From Cryptomeria japonica (taxonomy: Eukaryota; Streptophyta; Pinopsida; Cupressales; Cupressaceae): 64,000 nucleotides of DNA. The stretch lies in the NCBI RefSeq assembly GCF_030272615.1, contig NC_081408.1, positions 615,782,476-615,846,475 of the forward strand. The letters are read 5' to 3'. The notes beneath the pieces are model-generated. The model saw only the letters and a list, made by a program, of their open reading frames with translations. It ran no database searches and was not told where the DNA came from. Of this stretch, positions 49,537 through 61,249 are shown one piece after another (position 1 is the stretch's first letter; each line of letters begins with the position of its first letter). The translations under genes were made by a program, and so were the position numbers.

Positions 49537-49565
49537 CAATAATGGTTCCCACTTTTTTGCCACTT
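49537..49565 (+). repeat. Left terminal inverted repeat of D
   Basis: CAATAATGGTTCCCACTTTT then TTGCCA. Pairs with 61221-61249 with a 2-nt gap and three mismatches near the tip. Confidence 0.75.
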
Positions 49566-50336
49566 TTGACACTGAGATGTACATTTTTAAAATAATCTTC
49601 AACTTCCGAGAACTATAACTTTTAAACTATTAAAAATTTGAAGATGATGTAAATTAGTGATTTCTAGCATTTTGTTTGTAGATTCTATATACATTTTTTT
49701 CAAATTTTTTTGAAAGGTTTTTTAAAAAAATTTCCATCTCCCTCGAAAAGTAGTTTTTTACAACAAACTACATTTTTTAAGAGTGATGTGCCTTCCGTAA
49801 CGCATAACTTTTTTTCTATAAATGATAAAAACTCAATTCTTTCGAATTTTGGTTTGTAACATCAATATCCAGGGCATGCATTTGGTTTTATAGTGATATG
49901 TTCAATATTTTTCATTTTATAAAGTTTTGAAGTCCGACTAGTCATAATTCAAACATAGGTTTACGTTTGAACACATAACTTGTTCTATATAAATCGAAAT
50001 TCAATTTTTTTTTTTTTGTTAGAAAGAAGACATCAATACCAAGGGCATAGATATTTTTCAAAATTTTTTTGAATTAGTTTCTTATTTTTCCCAATGCGTT
50101 GAACAGAGAAGTTCATGTTCGGTTAAAAACCAACTTTTAATAAAATTAAAAAATCAAGAACATAATAAATTCAAAATATAACAAAATTATATCCGTTGGA
50201 AAGCTTGTTTCGAGTACTACCATCTAATATTTTTGGGTTATGAAGATTATTTCATTCGTGTACTGAACCAGAGCTCCGAAGTCATTAATTCTTCAGAACT
50301 CTGAAATTTTTTGGGAGAAACTTCCAATTTTGGGGT
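49566..50336 (+). other. Left non-coding region of D
   Basis: Very AT-rich. A block with CATCAATA(C/T)C(A/C)AGGGCAT recurs near 49860 and 50012, each followed by TTTTTCA-rich sequence. No gene. Confidence 0.5.
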
Positions 50337-50510
50337 TTCGATCGAACACATGTTCGATCGGATTGGGTTCGCTCGAACCAAAGTGGGTTCGAGCGAACCC
50401 CCATTCGCTCGAACCCACGAACTAAATTTCGGCACGCATTTTTTGGTAACTGCCATGTTCGAGCGAACCCAACAATTTTTAACTGTCGGCTTTCGTTCGA
50501 ACACGGGCCG
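50337..50510. repeat. Left subterminal cluster of GGTTCGAGCGAACC motifs
   Basis: Six or so copies of GGGTTCGAGCGAACCC or its complement GGGTTCGCTCGAACCC and close variants, in both orientations. The same motif is found only near the right end (61029-61180). Such subterminal inverted clusters often bind transposase; that role is inferred. Confidence 0.75.
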
Positions 50511-50675
50511 ACGCATTTTTTGTTTTTTTTTTTCAATTGTGGAATCGTATAAATATCTATAATTTTTTTTCGCTTTTTATCACTCAAATGATTAAAATAA
50601 TTCGCACTTTTGGATGAGAGAAGATATTTGAAAATTATTTTGAAAGCGAATAATTTGAAGGTTTTTTGTAAAAGC

Positions 50676-53600
50676 ATGGGGAACAAGAAGAGAAGGCAAA
50701 ATAAGACTGCAAGGAATTATTCTCCCGAAACGGAAGAAAGATATCGAGAACAAAGAAGACAAAGATATCATGATGCAAGTATGTATTTTTAATTTTATTT
50801 CTATTTAATTTAATATGTATTACGTATCAATTAATTAGAATTCAATATTTTTTATCTAATATTTTTAATAGGATTAAAAATAATTTTGTTTTAATTGGAA
50901 AACATAATTAATTTGAGATAATACATGTGTATTTGCAAATTTCAATTTCCATCAACTTGCTTGTTGTGTAATTGCATTTTTCTCCTATTAAACATGTTGA
51001 ATAATTTAGGTGAACTATTTATATTCAACTTCACGTACATGCAAAAACATTTCAGATTAGGAGGTCTATTATGCAATAATAGGTCTTAAATATACTCACA
51101 TGTGACAAATTATAGTCCACTTACATTATGGTCCATAACAAATTAATATGAGGTCACCTAAGTTATCGTATGCATGCATCAAAATATTTGTACTTTTAAT
51201 TTTCAAAATTGGAATTTCTAATTTATCAAAATTTTATTTTATGTGTTAAATTAGTGCTCAAAATTAGAGATTGAACTTTAATCCTAACCTGAGAACAAAT
51301 TGAACTTTAAACCTAAACAAGTAATTTAATAATTAGAGTTATAACAATAAGGTCTTAAAAAAGTATTTAAATTTAATAAACCAAATTGAATGGGCTTTAA
51401 TTTTAACATGTAAAGCTTTAAGCCAAATTCACCCCTATTCTTAATCCTAATTGAATAATCTCTGATTAATTCAAGAACCTTACACAAACTCTTAAATTAT
51501 GTGCAGAACGGGCAAATGAACCTGTTGAAGAACACAATATAGTTGATGAACATAGGGAGGAGATTGTCCAAGTTGAACCAATGGAGACCTTTGAAGGAGA
51601 GGGGTCAGGCTCCTTACCTCCTACCACTGATATGGATGAGCATATTGTGGATCTAGCTAAACAGGTGAAGAGAAATATTTCTTATAAAAATTTAGATCAT
51701 TTACTTGAAATGGATGTGGATGAGTTGAAACGTCTCAGTGAAGAACCTAGACATACTAAAAGGAGGTCAATGAATAAAAGTGCAAAAGAAATAATGTCGC
51801 ATTTCAACAATCTTGATACTACACTAGAAAAAGCTCAATTGTTATCAATTGTACTTACTCATAAAGACTTAATAGATCCAATGAAATTGTTGGGTATAGA
51901 TACAACAAATCAAAAGAGGAAATATTCTCAGCTACAAAAATCTATTGTTGATAATGTTAAGAAAGGTTTGGTGAACATTGGTAAAAAATCTCGAAAACTA
52001 GATAAGACCATTTCAAGAAGAGTGATGTTGACATCTTTAGTAAATGAAAGATTGCCTCAAAAAAGACAAATCTCTTCACTGTCATCTGAGTTTGGTTTTA
52101 GTAGAAGGACAATATCTAAATATGTTAAAAGGAGAAAGATTTTGGATGATACTACCTCAGAAGGGAATTGGGCAATTATGTGTAGAGCTCCTCGTTCTGA
52201 TAGAATTGAAGATGTTGTTAGGAACTTTGTGACAAGTTTTTGGAATGATAATACTCGCCCTTCATCAAATAGTAGAGATGTTATCAAGCAAAGGATTGGT
52301 CCTGATCGTTATGATCTCCATGTAAAACATTGGCTAGACACAACAAAACATGAATTGTATGTATTGTTTACTAAAACAAACCCTCATATAAAGATTGGAC
52401 AAACCATGTTTGAACGGTTAAGGCCATATTATGTGAAGTTAAACAAAGTTTTCGAAACTTGTTGTTGTCGTTATCACATCGAATTTGACTTGTACTATCA
52501 GGTGTTTCGAAAGATTAGAGAAGATAATGATGGTTATGAAAATGCTCCTCCTAAACGAACAAGTCAATTCATAGCATCCATCTTATGTGATAAATCAGAT
52601 GATAATGCAATCGGTCAAATAAATTGCATAAGAGGAATTTGTGGAACATGCGGGGACTTGGCTAAATTGCCTTTGAGAGATGAAGATACTGACATGAGGA
52701 AGATGGTAAATTGCAAGAGTTATAAGTACAAAAAAATTGAAACAAAATTTGGAAAGGAATCTACAAGACTAGATTATGTAGAAGAAGAAATACCTATTGG
52801 AACATTTATGGAAAATTTTTCGTAAGTTGATAAAACCATACATATGCCATGGTTTTTTTGCCAAGTGGCAAGCAGAACAATTTAAAAGATTAAGAGACAC
52901 TTTCCCACTTGGAACTATTTTATCTGTAGTTGACTTCGCAGAGAATTACTCTTTTGTGCATCAAAAAGAGATTCAATCAGAGTATTATTTTTCAAAGCAA
53001 ATCACTATTTTCGTGCATGTGTGTTATCGACATGCACAGATGAATTTAGATGGTGTTGATAGTACATTTGAAAATCGTGTCATTAAGAAAGAGTACCACT
53101 TCTATATCAGTGATGATAAGGAGCATGACACACTTTTTGTACAACATTGCTTTAAGAAGTTTTTTGAATATTTGAAAGATAGAGGCATAACAATAGTTAA
53201 ACATTTTGTTTGGTCTGATGGATGTGCGGCACAATTCAAATCTTCGAGGCCATTTTATGCACTATGTAGATATCATCGAAATGACAAAATACCACATGTT
53301 TGGAGTTTTTTTGAGAGTGGTCATGGAAAGGGTGAACATGATGGTGCAGGAGCTTGTATCAAACGTGCTATAAGAAAGCATCAAATAAAGTACACAGGAG
53401 AACGTATAGAAAATGCACATGATGTTGTTGAATGGTGTAAGAAACACTTTGAACAACCTAATTATCCTGGGGAATCATCATCAAGAACATATAAGCCCAT
53501 TCCATATAGAGTGTTTTGGGAGATAACCGGTACGTGTTCTCTTTTAGTATTTTATTCTATTTTTTTTTAATTTAACAACTTGATCTACATGTATGTATTC

Positions 53601-54482
53601 TTGTACACATGTACATTTTACAGATGTGGATAGAAAATCAATGCATGGATGCAAGAGTGTGGAGAGGACAAGATCTTTGCATTGTGTCATGAGTACAGAT
53701 AATCGCCCATGGACAATATACACTAGAGATTATTCATGTTTTTGTTCTGAATGCATTTTCGAAAACTATGTTGATTGCAAGAACCAAGAGCTTGGATATG
53801 TTAGTGAATGGAAAATGGTGCCACTAGATGTTTCTGACACATACGAGGATTCAAATGAGGATGAAAACTTTGAAGACATTCCTTTGATTTCTGGTGATTA
53901 CGATCATATTTCAGGATTGATTAAAAAAGGTATGTATGTACATGACGTACACATGTAAACATTTCCTTAAAAATGACATATAACTTAGAATTTATTTAAC
54001 TTGTGTCAAATTGCAGGAGATATTTTTGCAGTCATAGCAGAAGATGGAAATATAGAAGGTGTTAGTTATTATTTATTGCGTTGCACAGAAGAGAGAAAGA
54101 AGTTATCAAAATCTGAGATGAGTGATGGAATGTCATTTCCCACAGGTTTGAGTTCTGATTTGAATATGTACATACATACAAATCGCTTGTGTGAATTTTT
54201 TTAATTTCTCATGTTTCTTATATACATGTACATGCAGGATCAGTTGTAGTGCAAGGGACATATTTCAAACAAGTTAAAATTGTTCAACATGGGATTCATT
54301 TCACTGAATACCAAATTGATAACAAGGTATATCAGTATAGTCACTTGGTCATTGCTGTTGGCCTAATTCTTCAAACAGTTCCACGTCGAGGGCGGACTCA
54401 AAAGTGGAGACTAGATAGTGAAGATCATGACAAAATATTAAGTGTTATTGAAGAGCGTTGTGAACCACTTGATGTGGTATGA
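50676..54482 (+). CDS. Transposase of D, DDE-like, five exons, one frameshift
   Basis: Exons 50676-50778, 51507-53529, 53624-53929, 54017-54145 and 54238-54482. All four introns have GT/AG borders and phase 1. Total about 934 aa. Start MGNKKRRQNK; an in-frame ATG at 50610 is an alternative. Basic N-terminus; helix-turn-helix near aa 224-250 (SSEFGFSRRTISKYVKR); Cys-rich CCCRYHIEF near aa 358 and GICGTCG near aa 435. The catalytic core has VVDFAENYS (D near aa 510), WSDGCAAQF (D near aa 605) and FFESGHGKGEHDG (E near aa 637), with Asp-Asp-Glu spacing of 95 and 32. A C-terminal part has CFCSECIF and GDIFAVIAEDG. One extra T in a T5 run (52816-52820) shifts the frame between ENF and RKLIK. It resembles uncharacterised transposase-like proteins frequent in invertebrate genomes (DFxENY, SDGxxxQ, HGKGxxDG). 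It would cut and join D ends. Confidence 0.8.
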
Positions 54483-54899
54483 ACTATATATACATAATTT
54501 AGTAATCCACTTGAATTGAATTTTAATGTAAAAGTTCAAGATAAATTCTAGATCTCAAGTAACTTGTTTTGAAACTATTTAGGATAAATATTTTTTTAAG
54601 TTTATTTATACATTATATCAAATTAGGATGTATTTAAATGTGCACGTGTTTAATTGTATGTAATTGTATTTGTATTTAATTAAAAAATGCATATTTAAAT
54701 TAGAATGTAATATGTACATTTGTAAAATTGATATATTTAATATGGAATTAGGACATGTACATGTTGTGAACTATTTAACTACAATATACATACCTAGAAG
54801 CTCACATACCTACAAATATACATACCTATGTAATATACACGTACTGGATGTGAACTATTCAATACATGACCTATCTTAGTTTAGTTTGTTCATTTCATA
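54483..54899. other. Intergenic, AT-rich, between transposase and repeat array
   Basis: No gene. Contains several ACATGTACATG-type palindromes also present in the introns of both D genes. Confidence 0.4.
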
Positions 54900-55720
54900 C
54901 ATACTCTTTTGTTTGAAAATCAAACATGTATAATTGAATACATTTAAATCAAGTTTGTTTGAAAATCAAACATGTATTTAAATCTAATCTAATCAAACAT
55001 GTATAAATCTAATATAATCAAACATGTATAATAGATGATCAAACACAAACCAGGTATACAGAATAATCTAGAGTCTAAACAAGTCGTTGTACATGCATGA
55101 AATATACAATCTAATCAAACATGAATTTAAATCTAATCTTTAATCAAACATGTGTATAAATCTAATATAATCAAACATGTATAATAGATCAATCAAACAC
55201 AAACCAGGTATAAAGCATAATCTAGAGTCTAAACAAGTCGTTGTACATGCATGAAATATACAATCTAATCTTGAACATGAATTTAAATCTAATCTTTAAT
55301 CAAACATGTGTATAAATCTAATATAATCAAACATGTATAATAGATCTTGATCAAACACAAACCAGGTATAAAGTATAATCTAGAGTCTAAACAAGTCGTT
55401 GTACACATGCATGAAATATACAATCTAATCAATCATGTATTTAAATCTAATTTAATCAAACATCATGTACATAAATCTAGAATATAATCAAACATGTGTA
55501 TAAATATAATATAATCAAACATGTATAAAACTTATAACATGTATAATCTATAGTCTAAACTCCATGTATAAAGTATAATCTAGCTCTAGTCAAACACAAA
55601 CCAGGTATAAAGTATAATCTAGAGTCTAAACTCCATGTATAAAGTATAAAGTATAATCCAGAGTCAAACATAAACCAGGTATAAAGTATAATCTAGAGTC
55701 TAAACTCCATGTACGTGCAT
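54900..55720. repeat. About 155-bp tandem repeat between the two D genes
   Basis: Units marked by AAGTCGTTGTACATGCATG (55081, 55235, and 55393 with a 2-nt insertion) and by ACACAAACCAGGTATA, with many ATCAAACATGTATAA sub-repeats. Partial units continue to 55720. Confidence 0.75.
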
Positions 55721-55787
55721 GAATATATATATAATATGAAAGTATATAAAAAGATAAATGTAAATGAGCTATAAAGTCTGGAGCAAA

Positions 55788-57768
55788 TCAACACTGGGGA
55801 TCATCATGTCGGCTACGAACTGAGCGACCATCTGAGGGGGAGTCCTGCAAAAGTAGAATTTATTTAAATATTAAATATAATATATATAGATCTCTCTAGA
55901 CGTGCATGTACATCAAATATATATATACCAAAAACCATAACTAACCTGTACACTAATGTCAGCATCTAAAGAATCTCTCCTACGCACATGCTCAGAGCTC
56001 AAGGAAGGAGTGACATGAGCTAACTATCAATTTAAGGATTAGTCCACAATCAATTTAAATGATCTACAAATTAAAACTTAGAAAGTTCTAGATTATTTAA
56101 ATTAAACATGAGATCTATATATATATATAGATTTATTAGGTACAAATTTGCAATGTAAGTATACATATCTTCTAAAATTTTAAACGCACATGTACATGTA
56201 CATACCTGTGTATCACCTGGAGTAGGCTGTATAGTAGACTGATCCTGTCCCGTAATCATATCAACAACATCACTCGTGCCAGCATATCTCTCTCTAGCTG
56301 TACGTATCACTGAGGAGTGCAAGGGGCTAACTAGATGAGTGGGCATCGTGGATGAAGTGTCTGACTGTAGTAGCATGTCCATAAATCCAGTATGGCTCAA
56401 ATCTCTCAGCTGATCCTCAAATGAGTCCAAACCCTCATCTGTGATATGTACCTGATCAGCTCGTATCTCCTCACATGAATCCAACCGGCCCTCATCTGTG
56501 ATATGGAGCTCATCAGCTCGTAGCTCCTCCTCTGCAGCAACAGAGTGATCTGTAGGTGGGTCAGTGCCTGGAGCATGCGTAGAGTGATGAGAATGTTGTG
56601 ACTGCCTCGGGGTATGCGTCGATGCCGCTGTAGCCTGAACATCTCTGAGAATCTCCTCTCTAACATCACCCAATGGTATCCCAAGTCGAGATGAAATAAA
56701 ACTATAAGCATGTAGTAGGTCCTCGACTAAATACTGCGACATCTGTACATGTCTACTACCTCCGACTATAGCTGCTACCTCATCTGGGGAGGGGATGCCA
56801 ACAGAAATATACCGATCATCTGAATCTGAAGCCCCCCCATGACTAGAAGATGCATGATCTATGGATGATCGCGAACGTGGTCGAGTCATCATATATCTGC
56901 CCACCCTGTCAGAAGATATGGTGGCTGCTGCTGATGCAATATGTCCAATCCTATCAATTGCTTCTCTCTGAGAAGCAATCACAATGTGATCTGCTATGGG
57001 TGCCATGGCTGGGACTACTGCAGGAAATCTCTGGCCAACAAGGTCCCTGTGTCTAGGTGGAGCTCTATCACGCCTACGGTATGCATCTCTATCAGCAATC
57101 CTGCCCCTCCCCTGTCCATAATATCCCGGAATATCAAGGTAGTTTGGTTTCATCTAACAATGAACCTCAGCAAATACCTGCTGTGCAAAGTATAATGGAA
57201 TCTGGTCGTTATTAGGATAACGACCATGGGCTGCTAAGAATCATGGGTAAATTAGTGACGCAACCTGTGGGTCAATACATCTGGTAACCTGATATCCCCT
57301 CACCTTACTCTTCTTCTGATATTGTGGGAAGCATCTCTCCTTGATGGTCTCCTTCAAGACCACCCCCACCACATCAGCAAAAGAATGAGGACCCCTCACC
57401 TCACTCCTCAACTGTCTATATATATCCTCTATAACCTCAGGTGAGAATGAGGTATGAGATACTAAGCGGTCCCTCAATGTCTGCAAACTGTCAAAAATGG
57501 ACGTGCATGTACTCTTGTACACGCCATCAGTACGAGGGTCATCTAGTATGGCCCTCAACCTATGCAGCTCTCGATCACTGTAATGAAAAATAGTGGCAAT
57601 ATCGGGCAAGGGGGGATCCTGCTGTGGAGGATCCTGTTGTGGTGGCTCCTGATGTGGAGCCTGCGCAGGTGGATCCTGATCAGGAGCCTGTGAAGGTGGA
57701 TCCTGATCAGGAGCCTGCAAAGGTGGATCCTGATGAGGAGCCTGCGAAGGTATATCCTGGGATGCCAT
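55788..57768 (-). pseudogene. Accessory gene of D, three exons, unknown function
   Basis: Exons (minus): 57768-56206, 56023-55946 and 55844-55788, joined by GT/AG introns in phase 0, ending RHDDPQC. About 565 aa with two in-frame stops (57241-57243 and about 57155), each one base from a sense codon. N-terminus is a run of QAPDQDPP-type repeats (Pro/Gln/Asp). A helical region follows (IATIFHYSDRELHRLRAIL, then a Val/Leu-rich segment to RCIDPQVASLIYP), then an RG/RR-rich basic part (GQGRGRIADRDAYRRRD). The C-terminus is disordered, Ser/His-rich, with two ELxADxxHITDEG repeats. No domain recognised. The gene converges on the transposase and its 5' end faces the dyad-repeat array, which may hold its promoter. 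By analogy with two-gene transposons (such as TnpA of En/Spm) it could bind subterminal repeats; this is a guess. Confidence 0.65.
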
Positions 57769-57777
57769 CTATATGAT

Positions 57778-60420
57778 CCTAAGGGGAATGTCATATGTAC
57801 AGTAGGATGTTATAAGGGGTCATATGTGACCTACTAAGGGTTCACACATGTGTTAATGCATGCGTGACCCCTTAGGACAACATAGGACCCCTTAAGACAC
57901 TATGTGATGGACTAAGGGTATGTCGTTCACACTAGGATTTTATAAGGGGTCATATGCAGTTCTAAGGGGTCATGCATATGTTATAACAAATGCATGACCC
58001 CTCAGAACCACATATGACCCCTTATGACACTATGTGATCCTAAGGGGAATGTCATATGTATAGTAGGATGTTATAAGGGGTCCTATGTGACCTACTAAGG
58101 TGTCACGCATGTGTCAATGCATGCGTGGCCCCTTAGGACCACATATGACCCCTTAAGACGCTATGTGATGGGCTAAGGGGTATGTCGTTCACACTAGGAT
58201 TTTATAAGGGGTCATATGTGGTTATAGGATTTTATAAGGGGTCATATGTGGGTCTAACCACATATGACCCCTTAGGACACTATATGATCCTAAGGGGAAT
58301 GTCATATGTACAGTAGGATGTTATAAGGGGGTCACGCATGTGTTAATGCATGTTGACCCCTTAGGACCACATACGACCCCTTAAGATAGTATGTGATGGA
58401 CTAAGGGGTATGTCGTTCACACTAGGATTCTATAAGGGGTCACGCATTTGTTAATGCATGCGTGAGCCCTTAGGACCACATATTCAACCCCTTAGGACAC
58501 ATAGGAAATGTCATATGTACAGTAGGATGTTATTAGGGGTCATACATGTGACCTACTAAGGGGTCATGTATGTGTCAATGCATGCGTGGCCCCTAGGACC
58601 ACATACGACCCTTAAGACGCTATGTGATGAACTAAAGGGTATGTCGTTCACACTAGGATTTTATAAGGGGTCATATGTGGGTCTAACCACATATGACCCC
58701 TTAGGACACTATATGATCCTAAGGGGAATGTCATATGTACAATAGGATGTTATAAGGGGTCACACATGTGTTAATGCATGCGTGACCCCTTAGGACAACA
58801 TAGGACCCCTTAAGACACTATGTGATGGACTAAGGGGTATGTCGTTCACACTAGGATTTTATAAGGGGTCATATGCAGTTCTAAGGGGTCATGCATATGT
58901 TATAACAAATGCATGACCCCTCAGAACCACATATGACCCCTTATGACACTATGTGATCCTAAGGGGAATGTCATATGTATAGTAGGATGTTATAAGGGGC
59001 CCTATGTGACCTACTAAGGTGTCACGCATGTGTCAATGCATGCATGGCCCCTTAGGACCACATATGACCCCTTAAGACGCTATGTGATGGGCTAAGGGGT
59101 ATGTCGTTCACACTAGGATTTTATAAGGGGTCATATGTGGTTATAGGATTTTATAAGGGGTCATATGTGGGTCTAACCACATATGACCCCTTAGGACACT
59201 ATATGATCCTAAGGGGAATGTCATATGTACAGTAGGATGTTATAAGGGGGTCACGCATGTGTTAATGCATGTTGACCCCTTAGGACCACATACGACCCCT
59301 TAAGATAGTATGTGATGGACTAAGGGGTATGTCGTTCACACTAGGATTCTATAAGGGGTCACGCATGTGTTAATGCATGCGTGAGCCCTTAGGACCACAT
59401 ATTCAACCCCTTAGGACACATAGGAAATGTCATATGTACAGTAGGATGTTATTAGGGGTCATACATGTGACCTACTAAGGGGTCACGTATGTGTCAATGC
59501 ATGCGTGGCCCCTAGGACCACATACGACCCTTAAGACGCTATGTGATGAACTAAAGGGTATGTCGTTCACACTAGGATTTTATAAGGGGTCATATGTGGT
59601 TATAGGATTTTATAAGGGGTCATATGTGGGTCTAACCACATATGACCCCTTAGGACACTATATGATCCTAAGGGGAATGTCATATGTACAGTAGGATGTT
59701 ATAAGGGGTCATATGTGACCTACTAAGGGGTCACACATGTGTTAATGCATGCGTGACCCCTTAGGACAACATAGGACCCCTTAAGACACTATGTGATGGA
59801 CTAAGGGGTATGTCGTTCACACTAGGATTTTATAAGGGGTCATATGCAGTTCTAAGGGGTCATGCATATGTTATAACAAATGCATGACCCCTCAGAACCA
59901 CATATGACCCCTTATGACACTATGTGATCCTAAGGGGAATGTCATATGTATAGTAGGATGTTATAAGGGGTCCTATGCGACCTACTAAGGTGTCACGCAT
60001 GTGTTAAAGCATGCGTGACCCCTTAGGACCACATACGACCCCTTAAGACGCTATGTGATGGGTTTTGGGATATGTCGTTCACACTAAGATTGATTTTATA
60101 AAGGGTCATATGCGATTTTAATGGGTCACGTATGTGTTAAGACACTATTTGATGGACTAAGGGGTATGTCATTCACCCTACAATTTTATAAGGGGTCATA
60201 TGCGATTCTAAGGGGTCCCGCATGTGTTATAACACATGTGACCCCTTAGAACCACGTATGACCCCTTAGGACACTAGATGTGATCCTAAAGGGAATGTCA
60301 TACATGTACACTATTATATTATATGTGATCCTCTATGACCTCCTAAGAGAACGTATAGTGTCATATGTGGTCTTAAGGGGTCATGTTGTGTGTGTAATAG
60401 GATGTGAAAATAGGTCACAT
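57778..60420. repeat. Array of ~130-bp dyad-symmetric repeats with ~0.92-0.97-kb higher-order period
   Basis: Monomers end in ACACTATGTGAT and contain AAGGGGTCATATGTG and its complement CACATATGACCCCTT. Internal palindromes occur around GCATGTGTTAATGCATGC. A marker sequence CATGCATATGTTATAAC occurs at 57971, 58890 and 59861, so a set of about seven monomers is itself repeated nearly three times. Copies decay to the right (60060-60420). Lies directly upstream of the accessory gene. ORFs inside are spurious. Confidence 0.9.
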
Positions 60421-61021
60421 TGTAGAGGAAATTTATTTTGTCTAATTTGTTTAAATTTGGTATCTAAATTTTCTAATGTTTATTTAAATTAATTTTTTTA
60501 ACGTTTTTCTTTTTTTGCTAATGTTTTTCTAAGATCTGATTTACTACAGGGTAGTTTTCTATGTTTTTCATAACAATTTTGTAAAATGTTGAAAAAAATA
60601 TACATCTATACAATTACGTAATTTTAAAAACAAATTTACACATTTCAATCAAAATATTAAATTATCAAACATTTTTCTAAAATAATGAAAAACAATAAAT
60701 TATCAAACATTTTTCTAAAATGTTCAAAACCAATAACTATATATAATTATTTAATTAAAAAATTAAATTAACAAATAAATTATTTACAAATTTAATAAAA
60801 AAAGACATTATTAAACCAAACAAAGGGTTATTTTGTGCACCTGATATAACAAGGGTCGAAAACTGAAATAAGAAAGATGCTAACTGCTGCAGACAAGGCT
60901 CGATGACGTGATGCTGATGACTGGTTCGATCCAACCCCCACCAGACAGAAAAAGTCAAATGTAACAATGACCTTTTAACTGTCATTTTCGATATTTATAA
61001 AAAATTTTAAAAAACCCTAAC
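60421..61021. other. AT-rich non-coding stretch near the right end of D
   Basis: Repeats of AAATTATCAAACATTTTTCT occur at about 60658 and 60698. No gene. Confidence 0.5.
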
Positions 61022-61028
61022 TGCCAAG

Positions 61029-61180
61029 GGTTCGAGCGAATGGGGGGTTCGAGCGAACCCATTAAAATATCGATATTTAATGGGTTCGCTCGAACCACCG
61101 TGTTCGCTCGAACCCAGCTGAACCGTTTGGTTCGCTCGGACTCCCAGGGGCAGTCCGAGCGAACATTTGTGTTTCGCTCG
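61029..61180. repeat. Right subterminal cluster of GGTTCGAGCGAACC motifs
   Basis: Seven copies in both orientations, starting about 70 bp inside the right end; includes variants GGTTCGCTCGGA and GTCCGAGCGAAC. Counterpart of 50337-50510. Confidence 0.75.
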
Positions 61181-61220
61181 AACATTGTCAAATCCGAAAT
61201 TCCCACTTTCGCCAAATTCT

Positions 61221-61249
61221 TTCGTTGGCAAAAGTGGGAACCAGTTTTG
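61221..61249 (-). repeat. Right terminal inverted repeat of D
   Basis: Minus strand CAAAACTGGTTCCCACTTTT then GCCA. A second GTGGGAATTTCGG-like block 30 bp further in (61191-61207) suggests a short internal repeat of the terminus. Confidence 0.75.

Larger units (their letters stand above)
49537..61249 (+). mobile_element. D: 11.7-kb DNA transposon with inverted termini and two spliced genes
   Basis: Inserted in T integrase: flanks TGAACTCA (49529-49536) and TGAATTCA (61250-61257) form an 8-bp target duplication with one mismatch, and removal restores GEFTLK. Ends are CAATAATGGTTCCCAC and, on the other strand, CAAAACTGGTTCCCAC, extended by CTTTT...GCCA. Inside, left to right: subterminal inverted motifs, transposase gene (plus), 155-bp repeat array, accessory gene (minus), 2.6-kb dyad-repeat array, AT-rich stretch, subterminal motifs. 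The superfamily is not certain: 8 bp fits hAT, P or KDZ-like groups, but the protein matches none of these by eye. Confidence 0.85.

Noticed and set aside
52819-52870. GTAAGT at the transposase frame break as a splice donor
   Set aside because: The only nearby acceptor would make an intron of about 45 nt, too short for plants, and reading across with one T removed gives a sensible protein through the break.
59491-59694. ORF within the 130-bp array
   Set aside because: Simple read-through of repeat monomers.
57778-60420. Array considered as a CRISPR-like or centromeric satellite
   Set aside because: Plant nuclear context, no unique spacers, dyad-symmetric monomers and confinement between D landmarks in this window.
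49537-61249. D as a CACTA (En/Spm) or Mutator element
   Set aside because: Ends are CAATA/CAAAA rather than CACTA/CACTG, the duplication is about 8 bp rather than 3 or a clear 9, and the protein lacks the TnpD or MULE motifs I know.
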